Positions 33,067-41,928 of a DNA stretch of 64,000 nucleotides are shown here, one piece after another. Both the position numbers and the translations under genes were made by a program. The notes under the pieces were generated by a model. That model had not been told where the DNA came from and ran no database searches. It saw only the letters and a program-made list of their open reading frames with translations. The stretch comes from Rhizobium sp. J15. GTDB taxonomy: Bacteria; Pseudomonadota; Alphaproteobacteria; Rhizobiales; Rhizobiaceae. The stretch's first letter is position 1. The number at the start of each line of letters is the position of its first letter. The stretch covers positions 1-64,000 of the forward strand of contig NZ_NWSX01000013.1 of NCBI RefSeq assembly GCF_002531825.1, read 5' to 3'.

Positions 33067-33182
33067 AGCTGATGCATTTCGTGGTTTCTCTCCCAGTACC
33101 ACCGCATTAGCTGTTCCCCTCTGGAGGTTATTGACCTTCACAATTCAAAGGGCCCTGGTTTTCCGGTGGCCCTCTTTTTTTT
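33067..33182 (+). ncRNA. AbcR-type small RNA (alpha-r15 family), copy 2
   Basis: About 116 nt from AGCTGATGC at 33067 to the eight-T run at 33175-33182. It shares the 3' two thirds almost exactly with copy 1 (CACCGCATTAGCTG, TTCCCCTCTGGAGG, then the GGGCC/GGCCC terminator) but differs in its 5' stem and first CU-rich loop (TTTCTCTCCCAG instead of TTTTCCTCCCAG). Such differences are consistent with partly separate target sets for the two sRNAs. Confidence 0.9.
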
Positions 33183-33296
33183 GCCCAAAATTTGCTCAAT
33201 CGCCAAAAGCTGCGCTCTCACGCCTCTGTGATTTGCATATCGCCTTGAGCCGATCAATATATCGATCAAACACGATTTATAGTTCGGCAAACGACG

Positions 33297-33590
33297 ATGG
33301 ATAAAGACGAGATCATGAAGGCGCTTGCCCATCCCACCCGGATGGACATTCTGAGCTGGCTGAAAAACCCGGGGGAACATTTCCCCTCGCAGGAGCATCC
33401 TTTCGAAATGGGCGTCTGCGCCAGCCAGTTCGAGCGCTGCGGTCTGTCGCAGTCCACGGTCTCTGCCCATCTCGGCACGCTGCATCGCGCCGGCCTCGTC
33501 ACCACCAAGCGCGTCGGCCAGTGGATCTTCTACAAGCGCGACGAAGAAACGATCGCGGCATTCCTCAAGCAGCTGACGGAAGATCTTTAG
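33297..33590 (+). CDS. ArsR-family winged-helix regulator
   Basis: A 97-residue winged-helix protein: MKALAHPTRMDILSWLKN at the start, recognition helix CGLSQSTVSAHLGTLHRAGLV and wing VTTKRVGQWIFYKRD. It has three cysteines (C38-like MGVCAS and ERCG), but not the CVC metal motif of classical ArsR, so it may sense redox state or something other than arsenic. It precedes an old yellow enzyme by 108 bases, and rhizobial homologues often regulate such a neighbour. An arsR gene is also found next to the AbcR pair in S. meliloti. Confidence 0.88.
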   Translation: MDKDEIMKALAHPTRMDILSWLKNPGEHFPSQEHPFEMGVCASQFERCGLSQSTVSAHLGTLHRAGLVTTKRVGQWIFYKRDEETIAAFLKQLTEDL

Positions 33591-33698
33591 CTGATCCTCA
33601 TAGGCCTCGGACCGCCGGCTCTCACCAATCCCTCCGCCAGGGGCCGGACCGCCCTCATCCCTGCGAAGTGATCCTCCCCCGCAAAAGAAAGGACCATC

Positions 33699-34823
33699 AT
33701 GGCCAAGCTTTTCGAACCCGCCAAGGTCGGCGACATCTCCGTCAAGAACCGCATCGTCATGGCGCCGCTCACCCGCAACCGCTCCCCGGGCGCGATCCCC
33801 AACGACCTCAACGTCGAATATTACCGCCAGCGCGCCACGGCCGGCCTGATCATCACCGAAGCGACGGCGATCACCCATCAGGGCCAAGGTTATGCCGACG
33901 TGCCCGGCCTCTACAGCAAGGAAGCGCTCGATGGCTGGAAGCGTGTGACCGACGCCGTCCACGCAGCCGGCGGCAAGATCGTCGTCCAGATGTGGCATGT
34001 CGGCCGCATCTCGCACACGACGCTGCAGCCGAACGGCGGCAAGCCGGTCTCCTCGACCAATCGCGTCGCTAAGGCTAAAACCTATCTGGTCAATGCCGAC
34101 GGCGGCGGCAGCTTCGCCGATACCTCCGAGCCGCGCGCGCTGGAAACCTCCGAAATCCCCGGGATCATCGAGGATTACCGCAAGGCCGCCCGTGCCGCCG
34201 TCGACGCCGGCTTCGACGGTGTCGAAATCCATGGCGCCAATGGCTACCTGCTCGATCAATTCATCCGCGACGGCGTCAACGACCGCACCGACCAGTTTGG
34301 CGGCCCGATCGAAAACCGCACCCGCCTGGCTTTCGAGGTCGTCGACGCGATCGTCAAGGAAATCGGCGCAGGCCGCACCGCAATCCGCATCTCGCCGGTG
34401 ACGCCATCGGGCGAAAGCTACGATTCCAATCCGCAGGCGACCTTCACCCATGTCGTCGAGGGCCTGGCGAGATACGGCCTTGCCTATATCCATGTCATCG
34501 AAGGCCAGACCGGCGGCGATCGCGACTATCGTCAGGGCGACAACCCTTCCTTCGATTACAAGGCGCTGCGCCAGGCTTATGAAAAGGCCGGCGGCAAGGC
34601 GAGCTGGATGGTCAACAACGGCTATGACCGCGACCTGGCGATCGACGCCGCCGAAAGCGGCCGCGCCGATCTCGTCGCCTTCGGCAAGCCCTTCATCGCC
34701 AATCCCGATCTGGTCGAACGGCTGGCAAAGAAGCTGCCGCTCAACACACCCGACCAGTCGACCTTCTACGGCGGCACTGCCAAGGGCTATGTCGACTATC
34801 CCACGCTCGAAAAGGTCGCCTGA
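33699..34823 (+). CDS. Old yellow enzyme family alkene reductase
   Basis: FMN-dependent TIM-barrel flavoprotein of 374 residues that reduces activated C=C bonds or nitro compounds with NAD(P)H (NemA-like). Family marks are LFEPAKVGDISVKNRIVMAPLTRNRS, VQMWHVGRIS, the catalytic HGANGYLLDQFIRDGVNDRTDQFGG region with its His/Asn pair, and VAFGKPFIANPDLVERL. AAAGAAAGGA lies upstream of the ATG. Possibly regulated by the ArsR protein encoded just before it. A hairpin terminator follows. Confidence 0.95.
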   Translation: MAKLFEPAKVGDISVKNRIVMAPLTRNRSPGAIPNDLNVEYYRQRATAGLIITEATAITHQGQGYADVPGLYSKEALDGWKRVTDAVHAAGGKIVVQMWHVGRISHTTLQPNGGKPVSSTNRVAKAKTYLVNADGGGSFADTSEPRALETSEIPGIIEDYRKAARAAVDAGFDGVEIHGANGYLLDQFIRDGVNDRTDQFGGPIENRTRLAFEVVDAIVKEIGAGRTAIRISPVTPSGESYDSNPQATFTHVVEGLARYGLAYIHVIEGQTGGDRDYRQGDNPSFDYKALRQAYEKAGGKASWMVNNGYDRDLAIDAAESGRADLVAFGKPFIANPDLVERLAKKLPLNTPDQSTFYGGTAKGYVDYPTLEKVA

Positions 34824-34844
34824 GCCTTCAGGATGCGAACTGCG

Positions 34845-34869
34845 AAATCCCGCCGAAAGGCGGGATTTT
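34845..34869 (+). terminator. Terminator after the old yellow enzyme gene
   Basis: AAATCCCGCC and GGCGGGATTT flank a GAAA tetraloop, followed by TCATTTG. Stable 10-bp stem with a short U-tract. Confidence 0.8.
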
Positions 34870-34900
34870 CATTTGCAACGCATCTTTGTAGGGTGTCGCC

Positions 34901-35701
34901 ATGTTCGCTTCCTATCTCGAACGCTGGTCGCTGATCTCAGACGGCGAGCCCATCATCACCCATTCGAGCCGCCTGCTGCCGGTCCTCTGGCGGGACAGGC
35001 CCGCCATGCTGAAAGTGGCAACCGATATCGACGAACGATACGGCGCACGGCTGATGCAATGGTGGGACGGCGACGGCGCGGCTCACGTCTATGCCCATGA
35101 GGACGATGCCGTGCTCCTGGAAAGGGCAATGGGAAAACGCTCGCTGCTTTCCATGGCGATGGATGGCGAGGACGACGAAGCGAGCCGCATCCTCTGCCGG
35201 ACCGCCGCGCGGCTGCATGCACCGCGCGAAAAGCCGCTTCCCGATCCCATTCCCCTCACCCGCTGGTTCCGCGATCTCGAACCGGCCGCCGGCAAACATG
35301 GCGGCACGCTTGCCGACTGTTCGGCAATCGCCAATGCCCTCCTTGCCGATCCGCGCGAACCCGCTGTCCTCCACGGCGATATCCATCACCAGAACATTCT
35401 CGATTTCGGGGCGCGCGGCTGGCTGGCGATCGATCCCAAGCGGCTCCATGGCGAGCGCGGCTTCGATTTCGCCAATATCTTCGCCAATGAAGAACTGCCA
35501 ACCATTACCGATCCAGCCCGTTTCCGCCGCCAGCTCGCCGTCGTCTCCGCGGAGGCCCGGCTGGAACCGAAACGGCTGCTGCAATGGATCGCCGCCTATT
35601 CCGGCCTTTCCGCCGCCTGGTTCCTCGGCGATCCGAACGTTGAACAGGCCGAGACAGCCTTGACCGTCGCCCGCATCGCGCTTTCAGAACTTGCGGCTTA
35701 G
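34901..35701 (+). CDS. APH(6)/streptomycin 6-kinase-like phosphotransferase
   Basis: A 266-residue aminoglycoside/hydroxyurea phosphotransferase-like kinase. The catalytic loop HGDIHHQNIL and the following metal-binding IDPKRLHGERGFDFAN are intact, and an N-terminal lobe PAMLKVATDIDE carries the nucleotide-binding lysine. This is the StrB-type group; chromosomal members need not confer resistance. Start MFASYLERW is supported by GTAGGGTG upstream. It overlaps the convergent NmrA-like gene by four bases. Confidence 0.85.
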   Translation: MFASYLERWSLISDGEPIITHSSRLLPVLWRDRPAMLKVATDIDERYGARLMQWWDGDGAAHVYAHEDDAVLLERAMGKRSLLSMAMDGEDDEASRILCRTAARLHAPREKPLPDPIPLTRWFRDLEPAAGKHGGTLADCSAIANALLADPREPAVLHGDIHHQNILDFGARGWLAIDPKRLHGERGFDFANIFANEELPTITDPARFRRQLAVVSAEARLEPKRLLQWIAAYSGLSAAWFLGDPNVEQAETALTVARIALSELAA

Positions 35702-36717
35702 CGCGCCTTCTGCAGCGAATGGCCGATGAAGGCCGTCGCCGCGTCATGATGCGGTTCGGGGAGGCAGCCAAGCGCCACGAGCGACGCCCGCACCGCCTCG
35801 TCGATCGGCGTCTGCGGCTCCTTGCCGAGTTCGGCGACAAGCTTGGCGTTGCTCATCCTGAGCGGCACCTTCCAGAGATAACGCATCTCCTTGATCTCGC
35901 GCATGATCGGAACGAAGGGCGCGGCGAGCGGCACGATCCACCAGGGAAACCGTCCGATCCTCGCTCTGCCGCCGGCAACGCGCTTGATCGCTTCCGCCAT
36001 CTGCAGGCCGTCCGCGTCCCAGAAACCCTCCATCTGATAGGCGGCGAAAGGCGGCAGTCGGTCGGCCCGCTCGACAAGCTGGACGACGGTTTCGGCCATG
36101 TCGGGCAGATAGGCCCATTGATGGCCGACGCCGCGCCGCCCGGGATTCCTGATCTTGCCGACCGGCTTGCCCGGCGTCACCAGACCCGATGAGAACCAGC
36201 TGTTTGCGGTCGTGCCCGGGCCGAAGAAATCTCCCGCCCTGACGATGATGGCGCCGGCGCCGGATTGCGACGCCGCCTCCAGCCGCTTCTCCATCTTGAC
36301 GCGGATCGCCCCTTTCGTCGTCAGCGGATGCTGCGGGCTTTCTTCCGTCGGCGCCGGCAGGGCATCGGGGCCGAAATTATAGACGTTGCCCGGCAGCACG
36401 ATGCGGGCGCCGACGGCTGAGGCAGCGGCGATGCTGTTGTCGAGCATCGGCAGCACCAGGCTTTCCCAGTCGCGATAGCCCGGCGGATTGACGGCATGGA
36501 CGATCAGGCGAACGCCTTCGGCCGCCCTCAGCACGTCGCCGGCCTTCATCGCATCGCCCTGCACCCACTCGAATACCGGCTCCTTCTTCGCTGCCCTGGC
36601 CGCATCGCGGTTGAGCGCCCGGATGCGCCAGCCACGCGCCGAGAGCTTGCGCGCCACCGCGCCGCCGATACCGCCGGTCGCGCCGAGCACGAGGGCCGTC
36701 TTCATATCTCCACTCAT
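35698..36717 (-). CDS. NmrA/NAD-dependent epimerase-like oxidoreductase
   Basis: An atypical short-chain dehydrogenase of 339 residues with the extended-SDR dinucleotide motif GATGGIGGAVARKL near residue 12. Start ATG 36717 (MSGDMKTALVLGATGG) is preceded by GAAGGAGATG; the frame runs farther upstream, but without support. The rest resembles sugar-epimerase-like proteins (VNPPGYRDWESLVLPMLDNSIAAAS). Substrate unknown. It is transcribed divergently from a LysR gene, the usual arrangement for a regulator and its target. Confidence 0.87.
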   Translation of the reverse strand: MSGDMKTALVLGATGGIGGAVARKLSARGWRIRALNRDAARAAKKEPVFEWVQGDAMKAGDVLRAAEGVRLIVHAVNPPGYRDWESLVLPMLDNSIAAASAVGARIVLPGNVYNFGPDALPAPTEESPQHPLTTKGAIRVKMEKRLEAASQSGAGAIIVRAGDFFGPGTTANSWFSSGLVTPGKPVGKIRNPGRRGVGHQWAYLPDMAETVVQLVERADRLPPFAAYQMEGFWDADGLQMAEAIKRVAGGRARIGRFPWWIVPLAAPFVPIMREIKEMRYLWKVPLRMSNAKLVAELGKEPQTPIDEAVRASLVALGCLPEPHHDAATAFIGHSLQKAR

Positions 36718-36812
36718 GACAATCATCTCCTTCGACTGCATGAGAGGGAGTATGCGCCTGGAAAACGATAAACAAAATTGACGAAATAAGTGCATCTGAT
36801 ATACGAAAATAT

Positions 36813-37715
36813 ATGGATATCGAACCGAGCTGGGATTTCTACCGCAGTTTCCTGACCGTGCTTCAGCAGGGCTCGCTTTCGGCCGCCGCGCGTGAACTCG
36901 GGCTGACCCAGCCGACGATCGGCCGCCATGTCGATGCGCTGGAAAAAGCGATCGGCGCCGAGCTTTTCATCCGCTCGCCGAACGGCCTGCTGCCGACCGA
37001 CGCCGCACAGGCGTTGAAACCCTATGCGGAGACGCTGGCCGCAACCACAGCCGCGCTCCTGCGCACCGCCTCCGGCGAGCGTGAGCGCGTTGCCGGAACG
37101 GTGAGAGTCAGCGCCAGCGAGGTCGTCGCCGTCGAGGTGCTGCCGAAAATACTTGGGAACCTGCAGGAGACCTATCCGGAACTCCAGATCGAGCTCTCGG
37201 CATCCGATGTGATCGAGGATCTGGTGAACCGCGAAGCCGATATCGCCGTGCGCATGGCCGAGCCGCAGCAGGATGCGCTCATCGTGCGCCGCATCGGCGA
37301 TATTCCGCTCGGCTTCCACGCCCATCGCCGCTATCTCGAGCGGCACGGCATCCCCGAAACCATGGCGGATCTCGCCAACCACCGGCTCATCGGCTTCGAC
37401 CGGCAGACGGCCTATGTCCGTCTGGTGATGAAACGCTATCCGGCGCCGGAAGGCATCAAATTCTCCTACCGGACCGACAGCAATCTCGCCCAGCTGTCCG
37501 CGATCCGCGCCGGCGTCGGCATCGGCATCTGCCAGATCGGACTGGCCCGCGAGAACCCCGATCTCGTTCATGTCCTGCCCGATGCTTTCGGCATACCGCT
37601 CGGCACCTGGGTGGTCATGCATGAGAGCCTGAAAACCTCGCCGCGCTGCCGCGCCACTTTCGACGCGCTGGTCAAGGGTCTCCAGGACTACCATCGCTAT
37701 TCCACCAGCGAGTGA
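36813..37715 (+). CDS. LysR-family transcriptional regulator
   Basis: A 300-residue LysR protein. The DNA-binding helices are in GSLSAAARELGLTQPTIGRHVDALEKAIGAELFIR, followed by an effector domain with VRVSASEVVAVEVLPKIL. The 95-base gap to the divergent NmrA-like gene presumably holds its operator. The low-GC start region (ATATACGAAAATATATGG) is unlike the coding DNA around it. Confidence 0.92.
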   Translation: MDIEPSWDFYRSFLTVLQQGSLSAAARELGLTQPTIGRHVDALEKAIGAELFIRSPNGLLPTDAAQALKPYAETLAATTAALLRTASGERERVAGTVRVSASEVVAVEVLPKILGNLQETYPELQIELSASDVIEDLVNREADIAVRMAEPQQDALIVRRIGDIPLGFHAHRRYLERHGIPETMADLANHRLIGFDRQTAYVRLVMKRYPAPEGIKFSYRTDSNLAQLSAIRAGVGIGICQIGLARENPDLVHVLPDAFGIPLGTWVVMHESLKTSPRCRATFDALVKGLQDYHRYSTSE

Positions 37716-37782
37716 ACCCAAATCGCAATCGATTTCGGGCAAGAATCATGGGTAAATCTCCGGGCAATCGCGGGAGATGAAG

Positions 37783-38292
37783 ATGCACAAGCCGGTCGAA
37801 CTGGTAAGCTATGACAAGCAATGGCCGGAGGCCTTCCAGCGCATCCGGGGCAAGCTCCTGGCCCTGCTGCCGCAGGCGCTCGCCATCGATCACGTCGGCA
37901 GCACCGCCATCCCCGACATGGCCGCCAAACCGCTCATCGATATCGACATCGTTCTTCCCGGTCTCGAACATATCGAGGATGCGACCCGCGCGCTTCTCTC
38001 GGAAAATTACGAGCCGCGCGGCAACCGTCATGACGACGAGATGTGGGCATTTCTATCGACAGGTTTGGCGCCGGCGGAGCGCGTCTACCTTTGTCCGGTC
38101 GGCAACCGCACGCATAAAAACAGGCTGGCTTTCCGGGATTATCTCATCGCGCATCCCGAGGCGGCGGCCGATTATGCCGCGCTCAAATTGAGGCTGGCAG
38201 CCGAATTCAGGATGGATGGCGATCGCTACACCGCGGAGAAACGCGAATTCGTCGATACGATCGTCACGCGAGCTTTGAGAGGCGACGATTAG
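37783..38292 (+). CDS. GrpB family protein
   Basis: A UPF0157/GrpB domain protein of about 169 residues, a member of the nucleotidyltransferase-like fold. Family motifs VSYDKQWPEAFQRI, IDHVGSTAIPDMAAKPLIDIDIV and NRLAFRDYLIAHPEAAADYAALK are clear. Start ATG 37783 has CGGGAG six bases upstream; ATG 37777 abuts that site and is less likely. Function not established. It overlaps the convergent DUF2188 gene by four bases. Confidence 0.88.
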   Translation: MHKPVELVSYDKQWPEAFQRIRGKLLALLPQALAIDHVGSTAIPDMAAKPLIDIDIVLPGLEHIEDATRALLSENYEPRGNRHDDEMWAFLSTGLAPAERVYLCPVGNRTHKNRLAFRDYLIAHPEAAADYAALKLRLAAEFRMDGDRYTAEKREFVDTIVTRALRGDD

Positions 38293-38576
38293 CGTCCGGC
38301 GCTCTGCGAGGCGCCAGTCGTGCGTTCCTGCCAGAAGCCGTCGACCACCTCTGTTTCCGGCCGGTCGCCGCCCTCGGCATATTCCTCATGCCATTTGCCG
38401 TTTTCGTCCTGCCAGCTGATCTCGGCGGAATCGCCGCCGACCTGCTGTTCGGCCGCGACGATGCGCGCAGCCTCGAGCGCCTCGGCATGGCTCGGGAATG
38501 CCTCGGAATAGACGCCTCCCAGCCTGTAGGCCCAGCCGCCGTCATGCGGCACGACTTCATAGACCACCTTGATCAT
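38289..38576 (-). CDS. DUF2188 domain protein
   Basis: A small 95-residue cytosolic protein. It has the compact DUF2188 layout: VVPHDGGWAYRLGGVYSEAFPSHAEALEAARIVA, then ISWQDENGKWHEEYAEG. Aromatic and glycine residues in these positions are the family hallmark. Role unknown. The ATG is preceded by AGGAGACGG. Confidence 0.82.
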   Translation of the reverse strand: MIKVVYEVVPHDGGWAYRLGGVYSEAFPSHAEALEAARIVAAEQQVGGDSAEISWQDENGKWHEEYAEGGDRPETEVVDGFWQERTTGASQSAGR

Positions 38577-38783
38577 GCATCCGTCTCCTCATCTTCCTGT
38601 TGCGCATGCGCATGCTTCCGGACAGGGTCCGGATCATCGCGGCCGCGTGACGAGAATTCGAGGACGCCGCGATCTGCTTTCCGGCCCCGATGGCGTTCAG
38701 TATTCCATTAAACGCCGAAGACTGCAAATAGCAGAGTCCCGGAGCACGCTTCCCATCCGAAATCAGTGACTTAGTTAAAAGGC

Positions 38784-39905
38784 ATGAAACGGAACGGGAG
38801 CCGGGATTTGGAGATCGCGTCGCGCCTGAAAGAGGAAAGGTTTCTGGTCATTGCGCTCGCCGCCGCGGTGACCGCCTATCTTCTGGAGCATACGGTCATG
38901 GAGATGGGGCGCGGCCTGGCGCTCATCGCCGCCGCGGCACTGGTCGCCACCATCGTGCTCGCTTCGATCCGTGTCGCCCATCATGCCGAACTGCTCGCCG
39001 TCAAGGTCGGCGATCCCTACGGCACGATGATCCTGACGCTTTCGGCTGTCGCCGTCGAAGTCATCATTCTCGCCATCATGATGACCGGCGAAAGCTCTCC
39101 GACGCTCGTGCGCGATACGATCTATTCGGCCCTGATGCTCGATATCAACGGCATTCTCGGCCTTGCCGCCCTGCTCGGCGGCCTCAAGCACGGCGAGCAG
39201 CCCTACAACGACAATTCCGGCAAGACCTATGGCGTGATGATCCTCACCGCCATGGGCATCTCGATGATCGTGCCGGAATTCGTGCCGAGGGATAAATGGC
39301 ATTATTACTCCGCCTTCACCATCGTCGCGATGATCGCTCTCTACGGCCTCTTCCTGCGCATGCAGGTCGGCCAGCACAGCTATTTCTTCAGCTACAGCTA
39401 TCCGCGCTCCGAGCGGAAGAAGGAAGGTCACGGCGAAGACGGCTCCGAGGAGTCGGCCGCGGTCTCGATCGCCACTATTCTCGTCGGAGTCGTCATTATC
39501 GGCCTGCTGGCGGAGTTCATGTCGGCCTTCATGAGCGAAGGTCTGCGCGACAGCGGCGCGCCGATCGCCATCACCGCCGTCGTCGTCGCGGCAATATCGG
39601 CCGCCCCCGAGATCCTTACGGCTTTGCGGGCAGCCCTCAGGAATCGCATGCAGGCGACGGTCAACATCGCCATGGGCGCCTCGTTGTCGACGGTGATCCT
39701 CACCGTACCTGTGATGGAGGCGATCGCGCTCTACACCGGCCAGCCCTTCATCATGGCGATGACGCCGGTGCAGACGGTGATGGTGACGATCACGCTGATT
39801 GCCGCGGCGATCAACCTCAACGACGGCGAGACCAACGCCATCGAGGGCATGACGCATTTCATCCTCTTCGCCACCTTCATCATGCTGACGGCGCTCAGCC
39901 TTTGA
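38784..39905 (+). CDS. Ca2+/H+ antiporter of the CaCA family (ChaA-like)
   Basis: A 373-residue inner-membrane exchanger with about 10-11 helices. The two alpha-repeats carry the family acidic motifs: GDPYGTMILTLSAVAVEVIILAIMM in the first half and AAISAAPEILTALRAALRNRMQATVNIAMGASLSTVILT in the second. The charged linker with ERKKEGHGEDGSEES separates the halves. Likely exports Ca2+, perhaps also Na+ or K+, in exchange for protons. Not in an operon. Confidence 0.92.
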   Translation: MKRNGSRDLEIASRLKEERFLVIALAAAVTAYLLEHTVMEMGRGLALIAAAALVATIVLASIRVAHHAELLAVKVGDPYGTMILTLSAVAVEVIILAIMMTGESSPTLVRDTIYSALMLDINGILGLAALLGGLKHGEQPYNDNSGKTYGVMILTAMGISMIVPEFVPRDKWHYYSAFTIVAMIALYGLFLRMQVGQHSYFFSYSYPRSERKKEGHGEDGSEESAAVSIATILVGVVIIGLLAEFMSAFMSEGLRDSGAPIAITAVVVAAISAAPEILTALRAALRNRMQATVNIAMGASLSTVILTVPVMEAIALYTGQPFIMAMTPVQTVMVTITLIAAAINLNDGETNAIEGMTHFILFATFIMLTALSL

Positions 39906-39927
39906 AGTCAGAGCACCGCGGCGAAAC

Positions 39928-40797
39928 TCATCCCTTGGACTTTTCGAGGAAACGCTCTTTGCGGGTTTTCGGCTTGAAGCGCCGGAAGAAATTTTCGATG
40001 GCGCGGATGGATTTGGTGACGGACATCAGCCGGTCGATCTGGCTGTTGGCATTGTGAAGCCGCTCGGACAGGACTTCGGCCGCCGTCATGGCGATCTCGA
40101 TCGGCGGCACGTCGGGAAAGCGCTTGGCGAGCGCCGAATAGGGGCTGGCATCGACGCCGCCCATCATCGAGATCGAGCCCATCCTGGCAAAGAGGCGCAG
40201 GAAGATCTGCTCGAAGGTCCAGTCATGTACGTCGAAGACCTTCCACTTCTCGCTTCTCTTCGCCGAAAAGCCGGCCAGCAGGATCTTGCCCGGCAGCTTC
40301 AGGTCGGCGAGCCAGAGCGCCATCGCAAAGCCGCTCGTGGCGATCTTGCCCTGCGGGTAGAGATCGGCGAGCATCTGCGTCAGGTCGAGGTGGCGGGCTT
40401 TGGCGCCATTGAAGCGGCTCTCCTCGCTGAAGTTTTCCTCCGGGGAGACGCGAATATTGATGACGCCCAGGAAGTCGTCGCCGGCAAAGAAGCGCAGAAC
40501 GTCCCCAACCTCACGGCGGTGGACGATATTGGCGCCCATCACACCGCTACGGGCGACCAGCACCGCATGACCGGCAAACGGTTCGTCGAGCACCTTGTAG
40601 ACATTGTTGAAGAACACGTAGAGCGCCGTCTCCGGCAGCTCGCTTCTGAGCCGTTCGAAATCGACAGCTTCGCTGTTTGCCACCAGCACGACATGGGAAT
40701 AGCGCGACAGCAGCGTTTTCCACGCTTCCGGTGTCAAGAGATTCACCCCGCCATCTCCGGCGGCCACGGTCCTGATATCGCTCGGCATTGATTCCAT
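39928..40797 (-). CDS. Putative surface-sugar transferase, GT29-like
   Basis: A 289-residue soluble protein I do not firmly recognise. One stretch, KIATSGFAMALWLADLKLPGKILLAGF, resembles the sialyltransferase-type (GT29) motif in which a TG/SG-x-large helix is followed by a GF turn. The C-terminal tail is basic (RRFKPKTRKERF). It lies just downstream of a GT8 gene on the same strand with a 45-base gap, so a role in LPS or capsule assembly is plausible. Annotation as a Kdo-handling enzyme is another possibility. Confidence 0.6.
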   Translation of the reverse strand: MESMPSDIRTVAAGDGGVNLLTPEAWKTLLSRYSHVVLVANSEAVDFERLRSELPETALYVFFNNVYKVLDEPFAGHAVLVARSGVMGANIVHRREVGDVLRFFAGDDFLGVINIRVSPEENFSEESRFNGAKARHLDLTQMLADLYPQGKIATSGFAMALWLADLKLPGKILLAGFSAKRSEKWKVFDVHDWTFEQIFLRLFARMGSISMMGGVDASPYSALAKRFPDVPPIEIAMTAAEVLSERLHNANSQIDRLMSVTKSIRAIENFFRRFKPKTRKERFLEKSKG

Positions 40798-40842
40798 CGG
40801 CTCACATGCACTTTCCTTGGACGATCCGCTCGGCCCGCCTCG

Positions 40843-41748
40843 CTAGCTGTTGCTGAAATAGGCGCGCATCCTTGCAAGCCGCGTCAGCCCGCCGATCTGC
40901 TTTCCCACATGCGAGAAGAAACCGGCAACCCGGCCCGCCGCCGACGGCTGCCTGCAGAAGGACGCCCAGGGCGTATTGCGGAGATCCTCGGCATAGCGCT
41001 TGGCCATCCGGCGATGCACCCAGGGAACGCTCGCCTGCCACGGTTTCTTGCGGCCGGTGAAATGAAAGATGGCCGGCCGCTCGACGAAAGGCAAAAGCCC
41101 CGTCTGTGTGTTCCAGCGCGGATCGAGCACCAGCCAGTTGCCGTCGAAGGTGACGTTCAGCGCATCCTGGTCGTTGTTCTCGAACAGATGCGACCGCTCC
41201 TCGAAGATTTCCCGGGTCCTGGCGAAAAGACCCCTCTCCCGGCAGACCGACCAGTCGAACAGCAAGACGCCGGCATTGAAGTAGCGTCCGCCCTCGCCCA
41301 TGCCGATCTTGCGCTGCCGCGCGCCCGATTTCTCGGGAAAGGCCATGACATAGTCATCGACGGCGGCAAGCGCCTTGCCCTGGAGGTCCCTGGTGAAGAG
41401 TTCGTCGACGGGAGCGACCGCCAGCACGTCGGCGTCGAGGTAGAGCAGGCGCTCGATATTCCCGGGGATTTGCAGATCCATATAGAGCCGCGCCAGCGTA
41501 GCCCTCGACCAGCGACCACGCGCCTGCAGTCCCGTCTCCGGCGTCGCATAAGGCAGCACCCTGATCGTCATACCATGCAGACGCGCGAAACTCTCGACCT
41601 CGGCGACCTCGTTCGGCTTGAGGTCGATGCCGAGAAGCAGGAACTCCACACCGGCGCTCGCCAGATTGCGCTTGACGGAAAGCAGCGTGCAGCAGGCAGC
41701 CGGCAGCATGTTGACGTCGGAACAGACGATGACGGCACTCAGCTGCAA
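40843..41748 (-). CDS. Glycosyltransferase family 8 protein
   Basis: A retaining GT-A enzyme of the LPS galactosyl/glucosyltransferase group, 301 residues. The metal-binding DxD is DAD (105-107) in LLYLDADVLAV; further marks are GRYFNAGVLLFDW, NDQDALNVTF and the C-terminal HFTGRKKPW. The likely start is TTG 41748 (MQLSAVIVCSDVNML), because GGGAGG lies six bases upstream and homology begins there; the frame extends to 41853 without support. It probably forms an operon with the GT29-like gene. Confidence 0.85.
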   Translation of the reverse strand: MQLSAVIVCSDVNMLPAACCTLLSVKRNLASAGVEFLLLGIDLKPNEVAEVESFARLHGMTIRVLPYATPETGLQARGRWSRATLARLYMDLQIPGNIERLLYLDADVLAVAPVDELFTRDLQGKALAAVDDYVMAFPEKSGARQRKIGMGEGGRYFNAGVLLFDWSVCRERGLFARTREIFEERSHLFENNDQDALNVTFDGNWLVLDPRWNTQTGLLPFVERPAIFHFTGRKKPWQASVPWVHRRMAKRYAEDLRNTPWASFCRQPSAAGRVAGFFSHVGKQIGGLTRLARMRAYFSNS

Positions 41749-41928
41749 AATCCGGCCTCCCAAAGCGGCAACTTGAACTTGATGCCGGATATCTAGTTGG
41801 TTTGGCGGCCGCCTGCAACCTGAGATCACCCGCACCACTGGTGCCCCCGTCACGATTTGAATCGGAATTCAACGACTTGCGAGGCGAAGCGGAATCGATG
41901 CCGCAAGGCCTTGAATCGAGATGTGAGC

